DNA from: Hyphomicrobium_A sp964493785
GTDB lineage: Bacteria; Pseudomonadota; Alphaproteobacteria; Rhizobiales; Hyphomicrobiaceae
Direction of reading: 5' to 3'
Assembly: GCA_964493785.1 (NCBI GenBank)
Contig: CAZBPM010000001.1
Coordinates: 186,001-250,000 of the forward strand
Length of the DNA stretch: 64,000 nucleotides
How positions within the stretch are numbered: position 1 is the first letter of the stretch; each line of letters begins with the position of its first letter. The position numbers and the translations under genes are program-made. The notes under the pieces are model-generated. The model searched no databases, was not told where the DNA came from, and saw nothing but the letters and a program-made list of their open reading frames with translations. Positions 35,348-44,308 of the stretch are shown here, one piece after another.

Positions 35348-36580
35348 ATGCAATACGAAGCGATGCTACAGACGCACCTCGACGCGCTGCAGCGCGAGGG
35401 CCGGTATAGGGTTTTCGCGGATCTGAAGCGTCGACGCGGTTCGTATCCGGTTGCGGAACAGTTTACAGAGGCTGGGTCTCGCGAAGTCGCCGTCTGGTGT
35501 TCCAACGATTACCTGGGCATGAGCCAGCACCCCGCGGTCGTCGCGGCGATGCATGAAGCCATCGACCAGGTCGGCGCCGGCTCCGGCGGCACGCGCAACA
35601 TTTCCGGCACGACCCACTATCACGTCGAACTCGAGCACGAGATTGCCGATCTTCACGGCAAGGAATCGGCGCTTCTGTTCACCTCGGCTTACATGGCGAA
35701 CGACGCCACCCTGTCGACGCTGGTGAAGCTGATCCCGGGAACGGTGATCTTCTCGGACGAGAAGAACCATGCCTCGATGATCGAGGGTATTCGCCACGGA
35801 CGCGGAGAGAAGGTCGTCTTCCGTCACAATGACGCTGCCGACCTCGAAGCCAAACTGAAGAAGTATCCCAAGGGCACGCCGAAGATCATCGCTTTCGAGA
35901 GCGTGTACTCGATGGACGGGCATATATCGCCGATCGCTGCAATCTGCGACCTCGCAGAGAAGTACAACGCGATGACGTACCTCGATGAGGTGCACGCGGT
36001 GGGGCTGTATGGCCCTCGGGGTGGTGGTATCGCCGAGCGCGAAGGCGTCATGGGCCGCATCGATATCATCAACGGTACGCTCGCGAAGGGGTTCGGGGTC
36101 ATGGGCGGCTACATCGCCGCGAGCCGGGCCTGCTGTGACGCGATCCGGTCGTTCGCGGCCGGTTTCATCTTCACGACGTCCCTCGCTCCAGCGATCACCG
36201 CCGGCGCGCTGGCGAGCATCCGGCACTTGAAGTCGAGCTCGGTGGAACGCACCGCCCATCAAGAGAGGGCGCGTAAGCTCAAGAGCCTGCTCAAGGCCGA
36301 GCGCTTGCCTGTGGTCGAGAATCCGAGCCACATCGTTCCGGTGATGGTGGGCGATCCGGGACACTGCAAGTCGCTTACGGATGTTCTGCTGCGCGACTAC
36401 GGCATCTATGTTCAGCCGATCAATTATCCGACCGTGCCGAAGGGGACCGAGCGTATGCGTCTCACCCCGTCTCCGGTTCACACGGATGAGCAGATGGCCT
36501 ACCTCGTTGGTGCACTCACAAGACTGTGGGCAGCCTGTCCCGTGGCCAATGGGACGTACGTGCGTCTGGCCGCTGAATAG
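35348..36580 (+). CDS. hemA: 5-aminolevulinate synthase
   Basis: A 410-residue PLP enzyme that condenses glycine and succinyl-CoA, the first committed step to tetrapyrroles in alphaproteobacteria. 'CSNDYLGMSQHP', 'GSGGTRNISGTTHYHVELE', 'DEVHAVGLYG' and the PLP-lysine motif 'TLAKGFGVMGGYIA' are intact. Start at 35348 follows GGGGGAGAAGG; an in-frame ATG at 35312 lacks one. Placing it last in the bch-puh operon couples tetrapyrrole supply to pigment synthesis. Confidence 0.95.
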   Translation: MQYEAMLQTHLDALQREGRYRVFADLKRRRGSYPVAEQFTEAGSREVAVWCSNDYLGMSQHPAVVAAMHEAIDQVGAGSGGTRNISGTTHYHVELEHEIADLHGKESALLFTSAYMANDATLSTLVKLIPGTVIFSDEKNHASMIEGIRHGRGEKVVFRHNDAADLEAKLKKYPKGTPKIIAFESVYSMDGHISPIAAICDLAEKYNAMTYLDEVHAVGLYGPRGGGIAEREGVMGRIDIINGTLAKGFGVMGGYIAASRACCDAIRSFAAGFIFTTSLAPAITAGALASIRHLKSSSVERTAHQERARKLKSLLKAERLPVVENPSHIVPVMVGDPGHCKSLTDVLLRDYGIYVQPINYPTVPKGTERMRLTPSPVHTDEQMAYLVGALTRLWAACPVANGTYVRLAAE

Positions 36581-36655
36581 GCTGACTATTCGAAGCGCAC
36601 GGATCGCAGTCAGGGCCTCGATTGGCGGGTCCCGACGTGCGCGGGGGCACGATCT

Positions 36656-37081
36656 ATGAGGTTGATGCAACTGGTGTACGCGTCGCGGCCGTTCGGCTTC
36701 GATGAACTGACGTTGACGGAAATTCTCCTGGTCGCACGCCGCCTGAACAAGCGCGACGACATAACCGGTTCGCTGATTTGCCGGGAGGACCTGTATCTCC
36801 AGCTTCTGGAGGGGCCGCGCGCTGCGATCACTGCGACCTATGCCAGGATATCGCGCGATGCACGGCACACCGATGTGGTGGTGCTCTGGGCCGGCGATGC
36901 CGTTGATCGGCTTTTCGCCGGCTGGGAAATGCGAGACGATCCCGCACAGTCGTGGATGTGGACGCGCGAGCAGGTGAGCGCGGGAGCGGTGACCGAAGCC
37001 TCGGCACAAGAAGTGCGCGACGTCTTCGTCAGGCTGGCGAGAGAGCCATACGTGCAGCCTCGCTATGACCTTGGGATCTAA
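36656..37081 (+). CDS. BLUF-domain blue-light sensor protein
   Basis: A 141-residue stand-alone BLUF protein. It has the flavin-contacting Tyr8 ('QLVYAS'), Asn31 ('ARRLNKRDDITG') and Gln49 ('LYLQLLEG'), then a helical C-terminal extension of about 45 residues. In AppA the BLUF domain is fused to a SCHIC domain that antagonises PpsR; here it is separate. It follows hemA by 75 nt on the same strand. Its partner is not visible from the sequence, so control of PpsR is inference. Confidence 0.88.
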   Translation: MRLMQLVYASRPFGFDELTLTEILLVARRLNKRDDITGSLICREDLYLQLLEGPRAAITATYARISRDARHTDVVVLWAGDAVDRLFAGWEMRDDPAQSWMWTREQVSAGAVTEASAQEVRDVFVRLAREPYVQPRYDLGI

Positions 37082-37363
37082 GTTTCCCTAGCTTCGCGCG
37101 AAAGATCCTAGCAAGGCGCTGCACCGTTTCGCAGAAGCGGGCTCATTCTGCTCCGGTGCTTCGAGGCTGAGGGGCGAGGCTGGCGCGGTCGCCGCCCGAT
37201 CTTGGCTCATGCGGCACGCGGGCGGGGCTTGATACCTTTAACTGAAAGTGCCACGCAGCGATCGTGAGCGATCGATTGCAGTGGCGCGAGAGAGATACCG
37301 AGCTCGGGTATTCGTGGGTCCGAAACGGGTGATCAGGTCTGGTGGGTCACTTCGCTCATACAC

Positions 37364-37396
37364 GAGCGGTGCCACAGGGGAAACCTGGCACCGCTC
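37364..37396. terminator. 11-bp hairpin after the puf operon
   Basis: Perfect stem GAGCGGTGCCA/TGGCACCGCTC (37364-37374, 37386-37396) with an 11-nt loop, 28 nt past the pufM stop. It should protect or end the puf mRNA. The remaining bases of 37082-37424 show no gene. Confidence 0.6.
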
Positions 37397-37424
37397 ACGT
37401 TTGGCAAAACACCGGTAGGACGAC

Positions 37425-38360
37425 CTAGGGCGAGTAAGCCGCCGGTGCCAGACCGTGCTTCAGGCCCCAGTCGTACCAGTTGTCGACCACCGTGCCGGTG
37501 AGCAGGATTCCGATGCCGCCGGTGAGGGGACAAAGGACTGCGAACCACCAGGCCCAGCGGTGGATTGATTCAACCGTGGCGTTGAAGCCCATAGTCCATC
37601 GCCAAAACAATGCCGCGCGCTCTGCTGCCGTCCCGCGGTCGGTAATCTGCTCGAGCTCGCGGTCTCCGCCGTACCGGCTGACCGCCAGAATGGTCGCACC
37701 GTGCATCGCGAAGAGCAGCGCCGAACCGTAGAGGAATGCAATCGAGAGCATGTGGAAGGGATTGTAGAAGAGGTTTCCGTGATTGATCGAGAAGTCATTC
37801 GTCCAGTCTAGATGCCGGAAGATTCCGAACGGCACAGCCTCGCTGAAGCTGCCCATGAGGATCGGCCGGATGAAGCCGAGGACCAGGTAGAGCCAGATGG
37901 CTGCTGCGAATGCCCATGCGACGTGCGTGCCCATGCCTAGGTCGCGTGCGCGCTTGTACATCCGCACCCACCAAAGAAGGATCGCGGTGGTCAGGAAGAA
38001 GCCGGCCATCAGCCACCAGCCGCCTTCCTTGAGCGGCGGGAAGATCGTCAAGCCATGCTTGGGCAGCGGCGGCTCGAGCGAAAGCCAGAAGAACTGCCGC
38101 ATGAAGGCGATCGGGCTCCAGTTGACCGACGCCAGCATGTTGAGGCCGATGATCTCGATTGCGATGACGCCGCAGACGATCGACAGGAACCCCGTCGTTC
38201 CCAGATAAAACGGCCCAATCTGAGCGTCGCCGATTTTGCCTAGCCAGTAGGAAAAGAACGGCTGGCCTTGCCGTGGAAAGATGCCCTGGTAAGCAGGCAC
38301 GCCGAACTCGACGGGGCCGCGAACCTGCACCTGCGTGAAGATGTTCTGATACTGAGCCAT
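37425..38360 (-). CDS. pufM: photosynthetic reaction centre M subunit
   Basis: A 311-residue subunit with five transmembrane helices. 'LDWTNDFSINHGNLFYNPFHMLSIAFLYGSALLFAMHG' carries the special-pair and iron-ligand histidines. No pufC (tetraheme cytochrome) or pufX follows, so electrons must reach the special pair from a soluble or separately encoded cytochrome. AGGGAA precedes the start 15 nt after pufL. Confidence 0.97.
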   Translation of the reverse strand: MAQYQNIFTQVQVRGPVEFGVPAYQGIFPRQGQPFFSYWLGKIGDAQIGPFYLGTTGFLSIVCGVIAIEIIGLNMLASVNWSPIAFMRQFFWLSLEPPLPKHGLTIFPPLKEGGWWLMAGFFLTTAILLWWVRMYKRARDLGMGTHVAWAFAAAIWLYLVLGFIRPILMGSFSEAVPFGIFRHLDWTNDFSINHGNLFYNPFHMLSIAFLYGSALLFAMHGATILAVSRYGGDRELEQITDRGTAAERAALFWRWTMGFNATVESIHRWAWWFAVLCPLTGGIGILLTGTVVDNWYDWGLKHGLAPAAYSP

Positions 38361-38375
38361 GGTCGTTCCCTTGCC

Positions 38376-39206
38376 TTAGGACCAAATCGGCAGTCTGAGC
38401 CACCAACTCCACCAATCAGACCAAGGGTTGCCCTCCGCCCACAGCGGGCCGCTGATCACGATGCAGACCGCGCTGAAGTAAGCGGCCGACAGCGCGAGGA
38501 ACAGTCCGAGGCGGTGGATGCCTACGGTGCCGATCGAGTAGCCGATGGTGTCGCGGAAGAATGTGTTCTCGTGGTCCGGTGTTTTCACTGCCTCGCCTTG
38601 CCCCGGATTGACGGCAGAGAGGATCACACCACCATGCAACGCGAGAGAGAGGCAGGTGGTGAAGAAGAACGTGATGGCGATCATATGCGCCGGATTGTAG
38701 TGGAAGTTGCCGTACTGGTAGCCCGTGTTCGACACCCAATCGAGGTGTGAGATGATGCCGTACGGGAACCCGTAGGACCACGATCCCATCAGGATCGGGC
38801 GAATAACCACTAGGGTGACGTAGGCAAGGATCGCAAAACCGAACGCCACCGGCACGTGATAGCCGATTCCAAGCTTGCGGCAGATCTCGACTTCGCGCAG
38901 AGCCCACGATCCGAATGCTCCGAGCGCGCAGACTGTAACGATCTGCCAAATTCCGCCTTCCTTCAGCGGGGCGAACGCCAAGCCGTAAGTTGCGGCCGGC
39001 GGGTTGATGCTCAGGCGCCAGAGGCTCCAAGTCGGCCCCAGCGAGACGCCGTATAGGATCATGCCGACGCCAACGAGGGTGAACAGTATCGTCGTCACCC
39101 CGAAGAAGCCGACATAGAACGGGCCCACCCAGAAATCGAACAAGTCGCCTCCGATGAGCGTCCCGCCGCGGACGCGGTACTTTCTTTCAAAGCTCAACAT
39201 GCTCAT
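38376..39206 (-). CDS. pufL: photosynthetic reaction centre L subunit
   Basis: A 276-residue subunit with five helices; 'GFPYGIISHLDWVSNTGYQYGNFHYNPAHM' and 'CLSLALHGGVILSAVNP' hold the bacteriochlorophyll- and iron-ligand histidines. It pairs with PufM to bind the special pair, pheophytins and quinones. Confidence 0.97.
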   Translation of the reverse strand: MSMLSFERKYRVRGGTLIGGDLFDFWVGPFYVGFFGVTTILFTLVGVGMILYGVSLGPTWSLWRLSINPPAATYGLAFAPLKEGGIWQIVTVCALGAFGSWALREVEICRKLGIGYHVPVAFGFAILAYVTLVVIRPILMGSWSYGFPYGIISHLDWVSNTGYQYGNFHYNPAHMIAITFFFTTCLSLALHGGVILSAVNPGQGEAVKTPDHENTFFRDTIGYSIGTVGIHRLGLFLALSAAYFSAVCIVISGPLWAEGNPWSDWWSWWLRLPIWS

Positions 39207-39293
39207 CGGTTGTCACTCCAAATTCCTCTGGTCATGTAGTCGCTCCCTGAGGGAACGGGCGGGTGCGGCACGAGCCGAACCACGTCCGTTCCG

Positions 39294-39310
39294 ACGGGCA
39301 GCAAGCCCGT
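39294..39310 (-). promoter_or_regulatory. pufA-pufL intercistronic hairpin
   Basis: ACGGGC/GCCCGT with loop AGCAA just after the pufA stop. In Rhodobacter a hairpin here protects the pufBA part of the mRNA and raises LH1 over reaction-centre subunits; the same role is inferred. Confidence 0.55.
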
Positions 39311-39316
39311 AATCGC

Positions 39317-39511
39317 TCAGGCAGGTCGAACTGGTTGAGACAGCTCGATCTGAGCCTTTGGCGCTTCGGCCGCTTTGCGCGGGCCTTCGAGCCAGTTGAA
39401 CCGGTCCGTGCTGAGCAAGATGAAGTGAATGATCAATGCCAGCGCGAACAGGAACGTGAACAATGCCACCAGCGTTCGCCGCGGATCGAACAGAAGCCAC
39501 AGTCGCCACAT
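39317..39511 (-). CDS. pufA: light-harvesting 1 alpha chain
   Basis: A 64-residue, single-helix antenna polypeptide. His29 in 'ALIIHFILLSTDRFNW' is the bacteriochlorophyll ligand and the following Trp is the usual hydrogen-bond partner. The N-terminus 'MWRLWLLFDPRRTL' is typical of LH1 alpha. Confidence 0.95.
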   Translation of the reverse strand: MWRLWLLFDPRRTLVALFTFLFALALIIHFILLSTDRFNWLEGPRKAAEAPKAQIELSQPVRPA

Positions 39512-39523
39512 GTCTGTTTCCTC

Positions 39524-39754
39524 CTAAGCTACGAATGCGTTGAGATAGGTCATTGCGACGTTCACGTTGTCCGTGAGCGACGAGTATCCGGTTGGACCCG
39601 GCAGCCAGGGCCGCCACATCCAAACGAGCACGTGTGCAATGATCGCGATAACGGTGAACAGGATGAAGCTGGTCATAAAGATACTGTGGAATTCCTTCGC
39701 TTCCTGTTCAGTCAAACCGGATAACGATCCGGTCCGCCTGTCATCTGCTGCCAT
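39524..39754 (-). CDS. pufB: light-harvesting 1 beta chain
   Basis: A 76-residue antenna polypeptide: 'SLSGLTEQEAKEFHSIFMTSF' then His41 in 'IAIIAHVLVWMWRPWLPG' as the bacteriochlorophyll ligand. AAGGAG precedes ATG 39754. About 20 residues after the WRPW motif extend the tail beyond the usual LH1 beta length. Confidence 0.95.
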   Translation of the reverse strand: MAADDRRTGSLSGLTEQEAKEFHSIFMTSFILFTVIAIIAHVLVWMWRPWLPGPTGYSSLTDNVNVAMTYLNAFVA

Positions 39755-39839
39755 TAGTTGTCTCCTTCTTACTCTTGCAGTGTCGCTGCGCTCGACCGCG
39801 CAGCCGGGTGGCCATGACTTCGTCATCATGGATTTCGCC

Positions 39840-39859
39840 GCCCGGTTTTCCCCCCGGGC
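39840..39859 (-). promoter_or_regulatory. hairpin between pufQ and pufB
   Basis: GCCCGG/CCGGGC with an 8-nt T/C-rich loop, 13 nt after the pufQ stop. It may set the 5' end of a processed pufBA mRNA. Confidence 0.4.
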
Positions 39860-39872
39860 AAATGTGATCCGC

Positions 39873-40103
39873 CTAGCCCATGAAGGCGTAAGCCGTGCAG
39901 GTGCCTGCCGCCTCTTTGGCTTGCTCGAAAACCGATCTGCGGCGTGAGGAGTGCCGCATCCAATTCCACGGCATCAGGCGCTCAACGATCGCCGCGCCGA
40001 GGAATACGGAAAAGCAGATGCAGAAGATGAACCGGAACTCGAGCGAAGAGCGTCGCGTGCTCTTGGCTGTCGGAATGTGTTCTGGCGCATAGTTCACGGC
40101 CAT
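39873..40103 (-). CDS. pufQ: PufQ bacteriochlorophyll-regulatory protein
   Basis: A 76-residue protein with one transmembrane segment ('LEFRFIFCICFSVFLGAAIVERLMPW') matching PufQ, needed for normal bacteriochlorophyll formation. GGGGAG lies 7 nt before ATG 40103. It sits 85 nt after bchZ, linking the bch and puf parts of the superoperon. Confidence 0.9.
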   Translation of the reverse strand: MAVNYAPEHIPTAKSTRRSSLEFRFIFCICFSVFLGAAIVERLMPWNWMRHSSRRRSVFEQAKEAAGTCTAYAFMG

Positions 40104-40188
40104 GTTCCATCTCCCCTGTTGGGTGTTTGTCCGGCAGCGCCGCATTTGTCGGTCGCAGCCGCCTTGCGTGAATTTTCCCAGATGCACG

Positions 40189-41640
40189 TCATGCAGGTTG
40201 CCCCGCCGTCAGAACCGCGCGCTCTTTGCCGACACGCGCGTGAGTCACACGTTCTTCGCCAGCTTTGCGAGCTCCCCGCTCGACAGCGTCGCGCAGGCGC
40301 TTTGCAGCGGAAATGCGAACCAGCACTGGATGTGCGGCGAGCAGCTCGTCCAACAGCGCCTTGGCTTCGTCGTCCCAGGGCAGCTCGTCTTCCAGACGCG
40401 CCGGAGTGGCGTCGACCTTGTCGAGTTCGGTGCCGAGGGGGATGATGTTGAAGAGCGCGTCGAACAGCGCGTTGCAGACTTCTTGAATGAGGTAGGTGGC
40501 GCCGGCGTAACCCATGAAGGGCGTGCCCGTGTGTCGGCGGATGGCTGCGCCCGGGAAGGATGCCGGAATGTAGATCGCGCGAGAGCCGATCTCGGCCAGG
40601 TACATGCGCTCGTTGTAACTGCCGAACATGATCAGCGGGGTGCTGTTGCGAACGGCTTCGCGGACGGCAGCGTTGTCGGGCTTGACGCCAGCACTGCGCG
40701 CGAAAGAGAACGTGCAAGGAAGCCCCATCTCGGCTTCGAGGAAATTCCGGACACCGCGCGCGTAGGTTTCGTTGGCGACGATGGCGAAGCTCGCCGTGCC
40801 GAAAAAGTCCTGGGTCACCGACCGCCACAAATCCCAGAGCGGCTTGATCGTCGTGTGCTTCTCGAGCTCGATGAAAGGCTCAGGATCAACGCCGGCGAGT
40901 TCACCCAACTTGCGGAGGAACTTGGTCGTCGAGTGCAATCCGATCGGCGCCTGCAGGTACGGCCGCTCCAACGCCTCGCAAAGCAGGCGCCCAAACTCGC
41001 GGTACATGCAGATGTTGACGTCGGCTTCGACCATCTTGGGGAGGTCGGCAAGGTGAGCGCCGAGCGGGAACACCATGTTGACTTCGCAGCCGATGCCCTC
41101 GATCAGCCGCCTGATTTCTGCAAGGTCGGACCAGGTGTTGAAGGTGCCGTAGATCGGTCCGATGATGTTGACGCGAGGCTTCTCGCCCGCTTGTCGCGGC
41201 TTGCGTTCGGGGATTTTCTTGCGCCCGTACTGCTTCCAGAGCCAGAACATGGCGCGGTCGGCGCTCTGCCACTGATCCTCGTCGATCGTGCGCGGCAGGA
41301 AGCGTTGGATGTTGGTGCCTTCGGGCGTCACGCCGCCGCCGATCATTTCGGCGATGGAGCCGGTGACGACGACCGAAGGAAGCTCGGGGTCGAGGGCGCG
41401 ATGTGCGCGCCGCATTGCACCTTCCGTCCCCGTCTTGCCCAGCTCTTCTTCGGCGAGGCCGGTGACGACGACGGGCAACTCGTGCGGCGGCAGCCCGTCC
41501 GTGTAATGCAGGACCGACGTAACCGGCAGGTTCTCACATCCGACGGGACCGTCGATGATGACCTGCAGCCCCTTGACGGCAGTGAAGACGTAAACCGATC
41601 CCCAATAGCCACCAGCGCGATCATGGTCGAGGATGAGCAT
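40189..41640 (-). CDS. bchZ: chlorophyllide reductase subunit Z
   Basis: A 483-residue nitrogenase-like component that, with BchX and BchY, reduces ring B. 'MLILDHDRAGGYWGSVYVFTAVKGLQVIIDGPVGCENLPV' is the N-terminal cluster region. ATG 41640 shares its final bases with the bchY stop. Confidence 0.95.
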   Translation of the reverse strand: MLILDHDRAGGYWGSVYVFTAVKGLQVIIDGPVGCENLPVTSVLHYTDGLPPHELPVVVTGLAEEELGKTGTEGAMRRAHRALDPELPSVVVTGSIAEMIGGGVTPEGTNIQRFLPRTIDEDQWQSADRAMFWLWKQYGRKKIPERKPRQAGEKPRVNIIGPIYGTFNTWSDLAEIRRLIEGIGCEVNMVFPLGAHLADLPKMVEADVNICMYREFGRLLCEALERPYLQAPIGLHSTTKFLRKLGELAGVDPEPFIELEKHTTIKPLWDLWRSVTQDFFGTASFAIVANETYARGVRNFLEAEMGLPCTFSFARSAGVKPDNAAVREAVRNSTPLIMFGSYNERMYLAEIGSRAIYIPASFPGAAIRRHTGTPFMGYAGATYLIQEVCNALFDALFNIIPLGTELDKVDATPARLEDELPWDDEAKALLDELLAAHPVLVRISAAKRLRDAVERGARKAGEERVTHARVGKERAVLTAGQPA

Positions 41641-43271
41641 CAGATCATCTCCTCGGCTTTGCGCTTCTTGGCTTCCTTCTCCATTCGCCGCTTTTGCTCG
41701 GCGCGGAATAGCGGGCGGTCTTCGGGCAGCTTCTCCCAGACGCCGGAGGCATAGCCTTCGCCGACACCGGTAAAGAACGCCTTCATCTCGTCGAAGCGCG
41801 CCTTGCCGGCGAGTGCAGCGTTGATGACCTGCGCAAGCGAGCCGGCACCTGCGGGTCCCATCAGCGGCCGCGCCGAAATAAGGTTGGTGAAGTAAAGGGC
41901 GGGAATTGCCATCTGCTTGGCCTTCTGCACGACGGGCGTCGTGCCGATGGCAAGGTCGGGCTTGAACTCTTCGACCGCCGCGAGGTCTTGCTCCAGCGAT
42001 GCGCGATAGGTGATGGCAACGCCCTTCGACTCGAGCCAGGCGCGATCGGGGTCGGACCACGCTGTACGTGGGCAGGCGGTGCCGACGTAGCGGAGGTCGG
42101 CGCCGCTTTCGACAAGCAGGCGGGCTACCAGCAACTCCGAGCCCTCGTAGCCCGATAGCGTGATGCGCCCGTTGATCGGCATCTTCGCCAGGGCGCCGCG
42201 AATTGCCGGAAGTATCTTGTTCTTGGCGGCGTCGACCTTATCTCGGGCGACGCCGCAGGCTCCGCCGATTGCGTCGAGCCAATCAGCAGTGCCGTCATGA
42301 CCGACGGGCGCAGATCCGACGACAGAGCGCCCTGCAGCTTGGAATTCGCGGATCGAAGCGGTGTAGAACGGATGGATGGCGGCTACGGCGGCGCAATCGA
42401 GCGCGCCGTACAGCTCGCGCCACTCGCGCGTCGGCACGACGGGTCCTGCAGCAAGGCCGAGCGGCTCCAGCAGCATGCCTATACCAATGGGGTCAGCGGG
42501 GAACATCTCGCCGAGAAGTGCGATGGTAGGTTTGCTGCTCCTGCCGCCGCGCGGGGCAAGGACGGGACCTTGCGCAGCTTCCTCGCGCGCGTACTTCAGC
42601 ATGGCGCCGGCGAGCACGTCTTTAGCCTCGGCATGCGTCGGGACACCGAAGCCCGGCACATCTATGCCGATGATGCGGACACCGTTGATCTGGTTCGGCA
42701 GCAGCCGCAAAGGCACGCCCGAGGCCGTCGGCACGCACAGATTGATGATCACGACGGCATCGTAATTCTCGGGATCGGCGAGCTTGTAGACGGCGTCGCG
42801 AATGTCCTCGAACAGTTTGCCGGTAACCAGCGTCTCGGAATTGAAGGGTACGTAGCCAACGGAGCGGCGCGCGCCGTAGAAGTGCGAGGTGAACGTGAGC
42901 CCGTAGACGCAGCAAGCTGATCCTGAAAGAACGGTTGCCGTGCGCCGCATTCTCAGGCCGACGCGAAGCGAGCCGAACGCGGGACACATGCTTTGCGGTT
43001 GATCGTGCGGCCCTGCGGGGTAGTCCTTGGCGTAGCGTTCGAGAATTTCGCTTTTGCCCGCGGCGACGGCTGCTCTTCGCATCTCGTCTTTGCCAGCGTG
43101 GCAGCCGGCGCCATCGCCTTGCGTTGCCGCGATGTTGATGGCGGGCCGAGGCGACTGAGCGACGCCGGCATGCAGCTCATTGTCGTTCATCATCGGAGCG
43201 CTGGCGGCGGAGTCGTAGACGACTTCCGCGCTGTCAGCGGCCCCTGCATCTGATGTTCGAAATGAGCTCAT
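41640..43271 (-). CDS. bchY: chlorophyllide reductase subunit Y
   Basis: A 543-residue partner of BchZ. Cluster Cys residues are seen in 'SMCPAFGSLRVGLRM', 'LSGSACCVYGLTF' and 'NLCVPTASGVP'. The N-terminal 60 residues before 'INIAATQGDGAGCHAGK' are longer than usual and poorly conserved, so a start further in, such as the ATG encoding MNDNELH, is possible. Confidence 0.94.
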   Translation of the reverse strand: MSSFRTSDAGAADSAEVVYDSAASAPMMNDNELHAGVAQSPRPAINIAATQGDGAGCHAGKDEMRRAAVAAGKSEILERYAKDYPAGPHDQPQSMCPAFGSLRVGLRMRRTATVLSGSACCVYGLTFTSHFYGARRSVGYVPFNSETLVTGKLFEDIRDAVYKLADPENYDAVVIINLCVPTASGVPLRLLPNQINGVRIIGIDVPGFGVPTHAEAKDVLAGAMLKYAREEAAQGPVLAPRGGRSSKPTIALLGEMFPADPIGIGMLLEPLGLAAGPVVPTREWRELYGALDCAAVAAIHPFYTASIREFQAAGRSVVGSAPVGHDGTADWLDAIGGACGVARDKVDAAKNKILPAIRGALAKMPINGRITLSGYEGSELLVARLLVESGADLRYVGTACPRTAWSDPDRAWLESKGVAITYRASLEQDLAAVEEFKPDLAIGTTPVVQKAKQMAIPALYFTNLISARPLMGPAGAGSLAQVINAALAGKARFDEMKAFFTGVGEGYASGVWEKLPEDRPLFRAEQKRRMEKEAKKRKAEEMI

Positions 43272-43291
43272 AATCTCATGCCGTCCTTGAC

Positions 43292-44308
43292 TCAGACCGT
43301 TTCGTAAACAACTTCGAGCGACTGCTTCTCGACGATGGTTCCGCCGCACATGTCGGCGGCCGATGCCGGCTCGAGGACGACGCCGCGACCGACGGCTTCT
43401 CCGGAGAACAGCGCGAGCAGGCCATCTTGAGACAGCGGTGTGGGACGGACCGGAGGGGCCTCGGCGACGTTGATGGCCAAGTTCTCGAACAGGGGCCCCC
43501 AGGTTCCACCAGGACGGCCGATGATCTCGTAATTGGCGCTCTTGCGGCGGATGTCGTCGTGAGCCGGGATGGCTGCGAGGACGGGGATGCCGACGGCTTC
43601 GGCGAAAGCCTGAGCTTCGCCGGTTCCGTCATCCTTGTTGATCAGGATGCCCGCGACGCCGACGTTGCCGCCGAGCTTGCGGAAGTATTCGACCGCAGAG
43701 CAGACATTGTTCGCGACGTATAGCGACTGTAAGTCATTCGAGCCGACGACTATGACCTTCTGGCACATGTCCCGCGCGATCGGCAGTCCGAAGCCGCCGC
43801 AGACGACGTCGCCAAGAAAGTCGAGAAGCACGTAGTCGAAGCCCCACTCGTGGAAGCCGAGCTTCTCAAGCAGCTCGAAGCCGTGAATGATGCCGCGTCC
43901 GCCGCAGCCGCGTCCCACTTCGGGTCCGCCCAGCTCCATGGCGAAGACGCCGTCGCGCTTGAAGCAGACGTCGCCGATCTTCACTTCTTCGCCGGCGAGC
44001 TTTTTCTTTGAGGAGGTCTCGATGATCGTCGGGGTGGCGCGGCCACCAAAGAGCAGCGACGTCGTATCGCTCTTGGGATCGCAGCCGATGAGCAGGACGC
44101 GCTTGCCGGTCTGCGCCATCATGTAGGAAAGGTTGGCGAGAGCGAAGCTCTTGCCGCTGCCGCCCTTGCCGTAGATCGCGATGATCTGCGTTTCCTTGGT
44201 GGGGGCCGCCGTCGGGACCGGATCAGGTTCGACAGATGCCTCCTGCCGCAGGAAGTCCTGCATCGTCAGACGGCGAGGGGACGAGCCGGCGCTTGCGCAG
44301 CTACTCAT
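43292..44308 (-). CDS. bchX: chlorophyllide reductase iron protein
   Basis: A 338-residue ATPase that feeds electrons to BchYZ. P-loop GKGGSGKS, 'GCDPKSDTT' and the cluster Cys residues in 'GRGCGGRG' and 'GDVVCGGFG' are intact. ATG 44308 overlaps the bchC stop (ATGA). Confidence 0.96.
   Translation of the reverse strand: MSSCASAGSSPRRLTMQDFLRQEASVEPDPVPTAAPTKETQIIAIYGKGGSGKSFALANLSYMMAQTGKRVLLIGCDPKSDTTSLLFGGRATPTIIETSSKKKLAGEEVKIGDVCFKRDGVFAMELGGPEVGRGCGGRGIIHGFELLEKLGFHEWGFDYVLLDFLGDVVCGGFGLPIARDMCQKVIVVGSNDLQSLYVANNVCSAVEYFRKLGGNVGVAGILINKDDGTGEAQAFAEAVGIPVLAAIPAHDDIRRKSANYEIIGRPGGTWGPLFENLAINVAEAPPVRPTPLSQDGLLALFSGEAVGRGVVLEPASAADMCGGTIVEKQSLEVVYETV

Noticed and set aside
41860..42060. 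Upstream extension of the bchZ frame
   Set aside because: It is a shadow of bchY; ATG 41640 starts the conserved MLILDHD block and overlaps the bchY stop.
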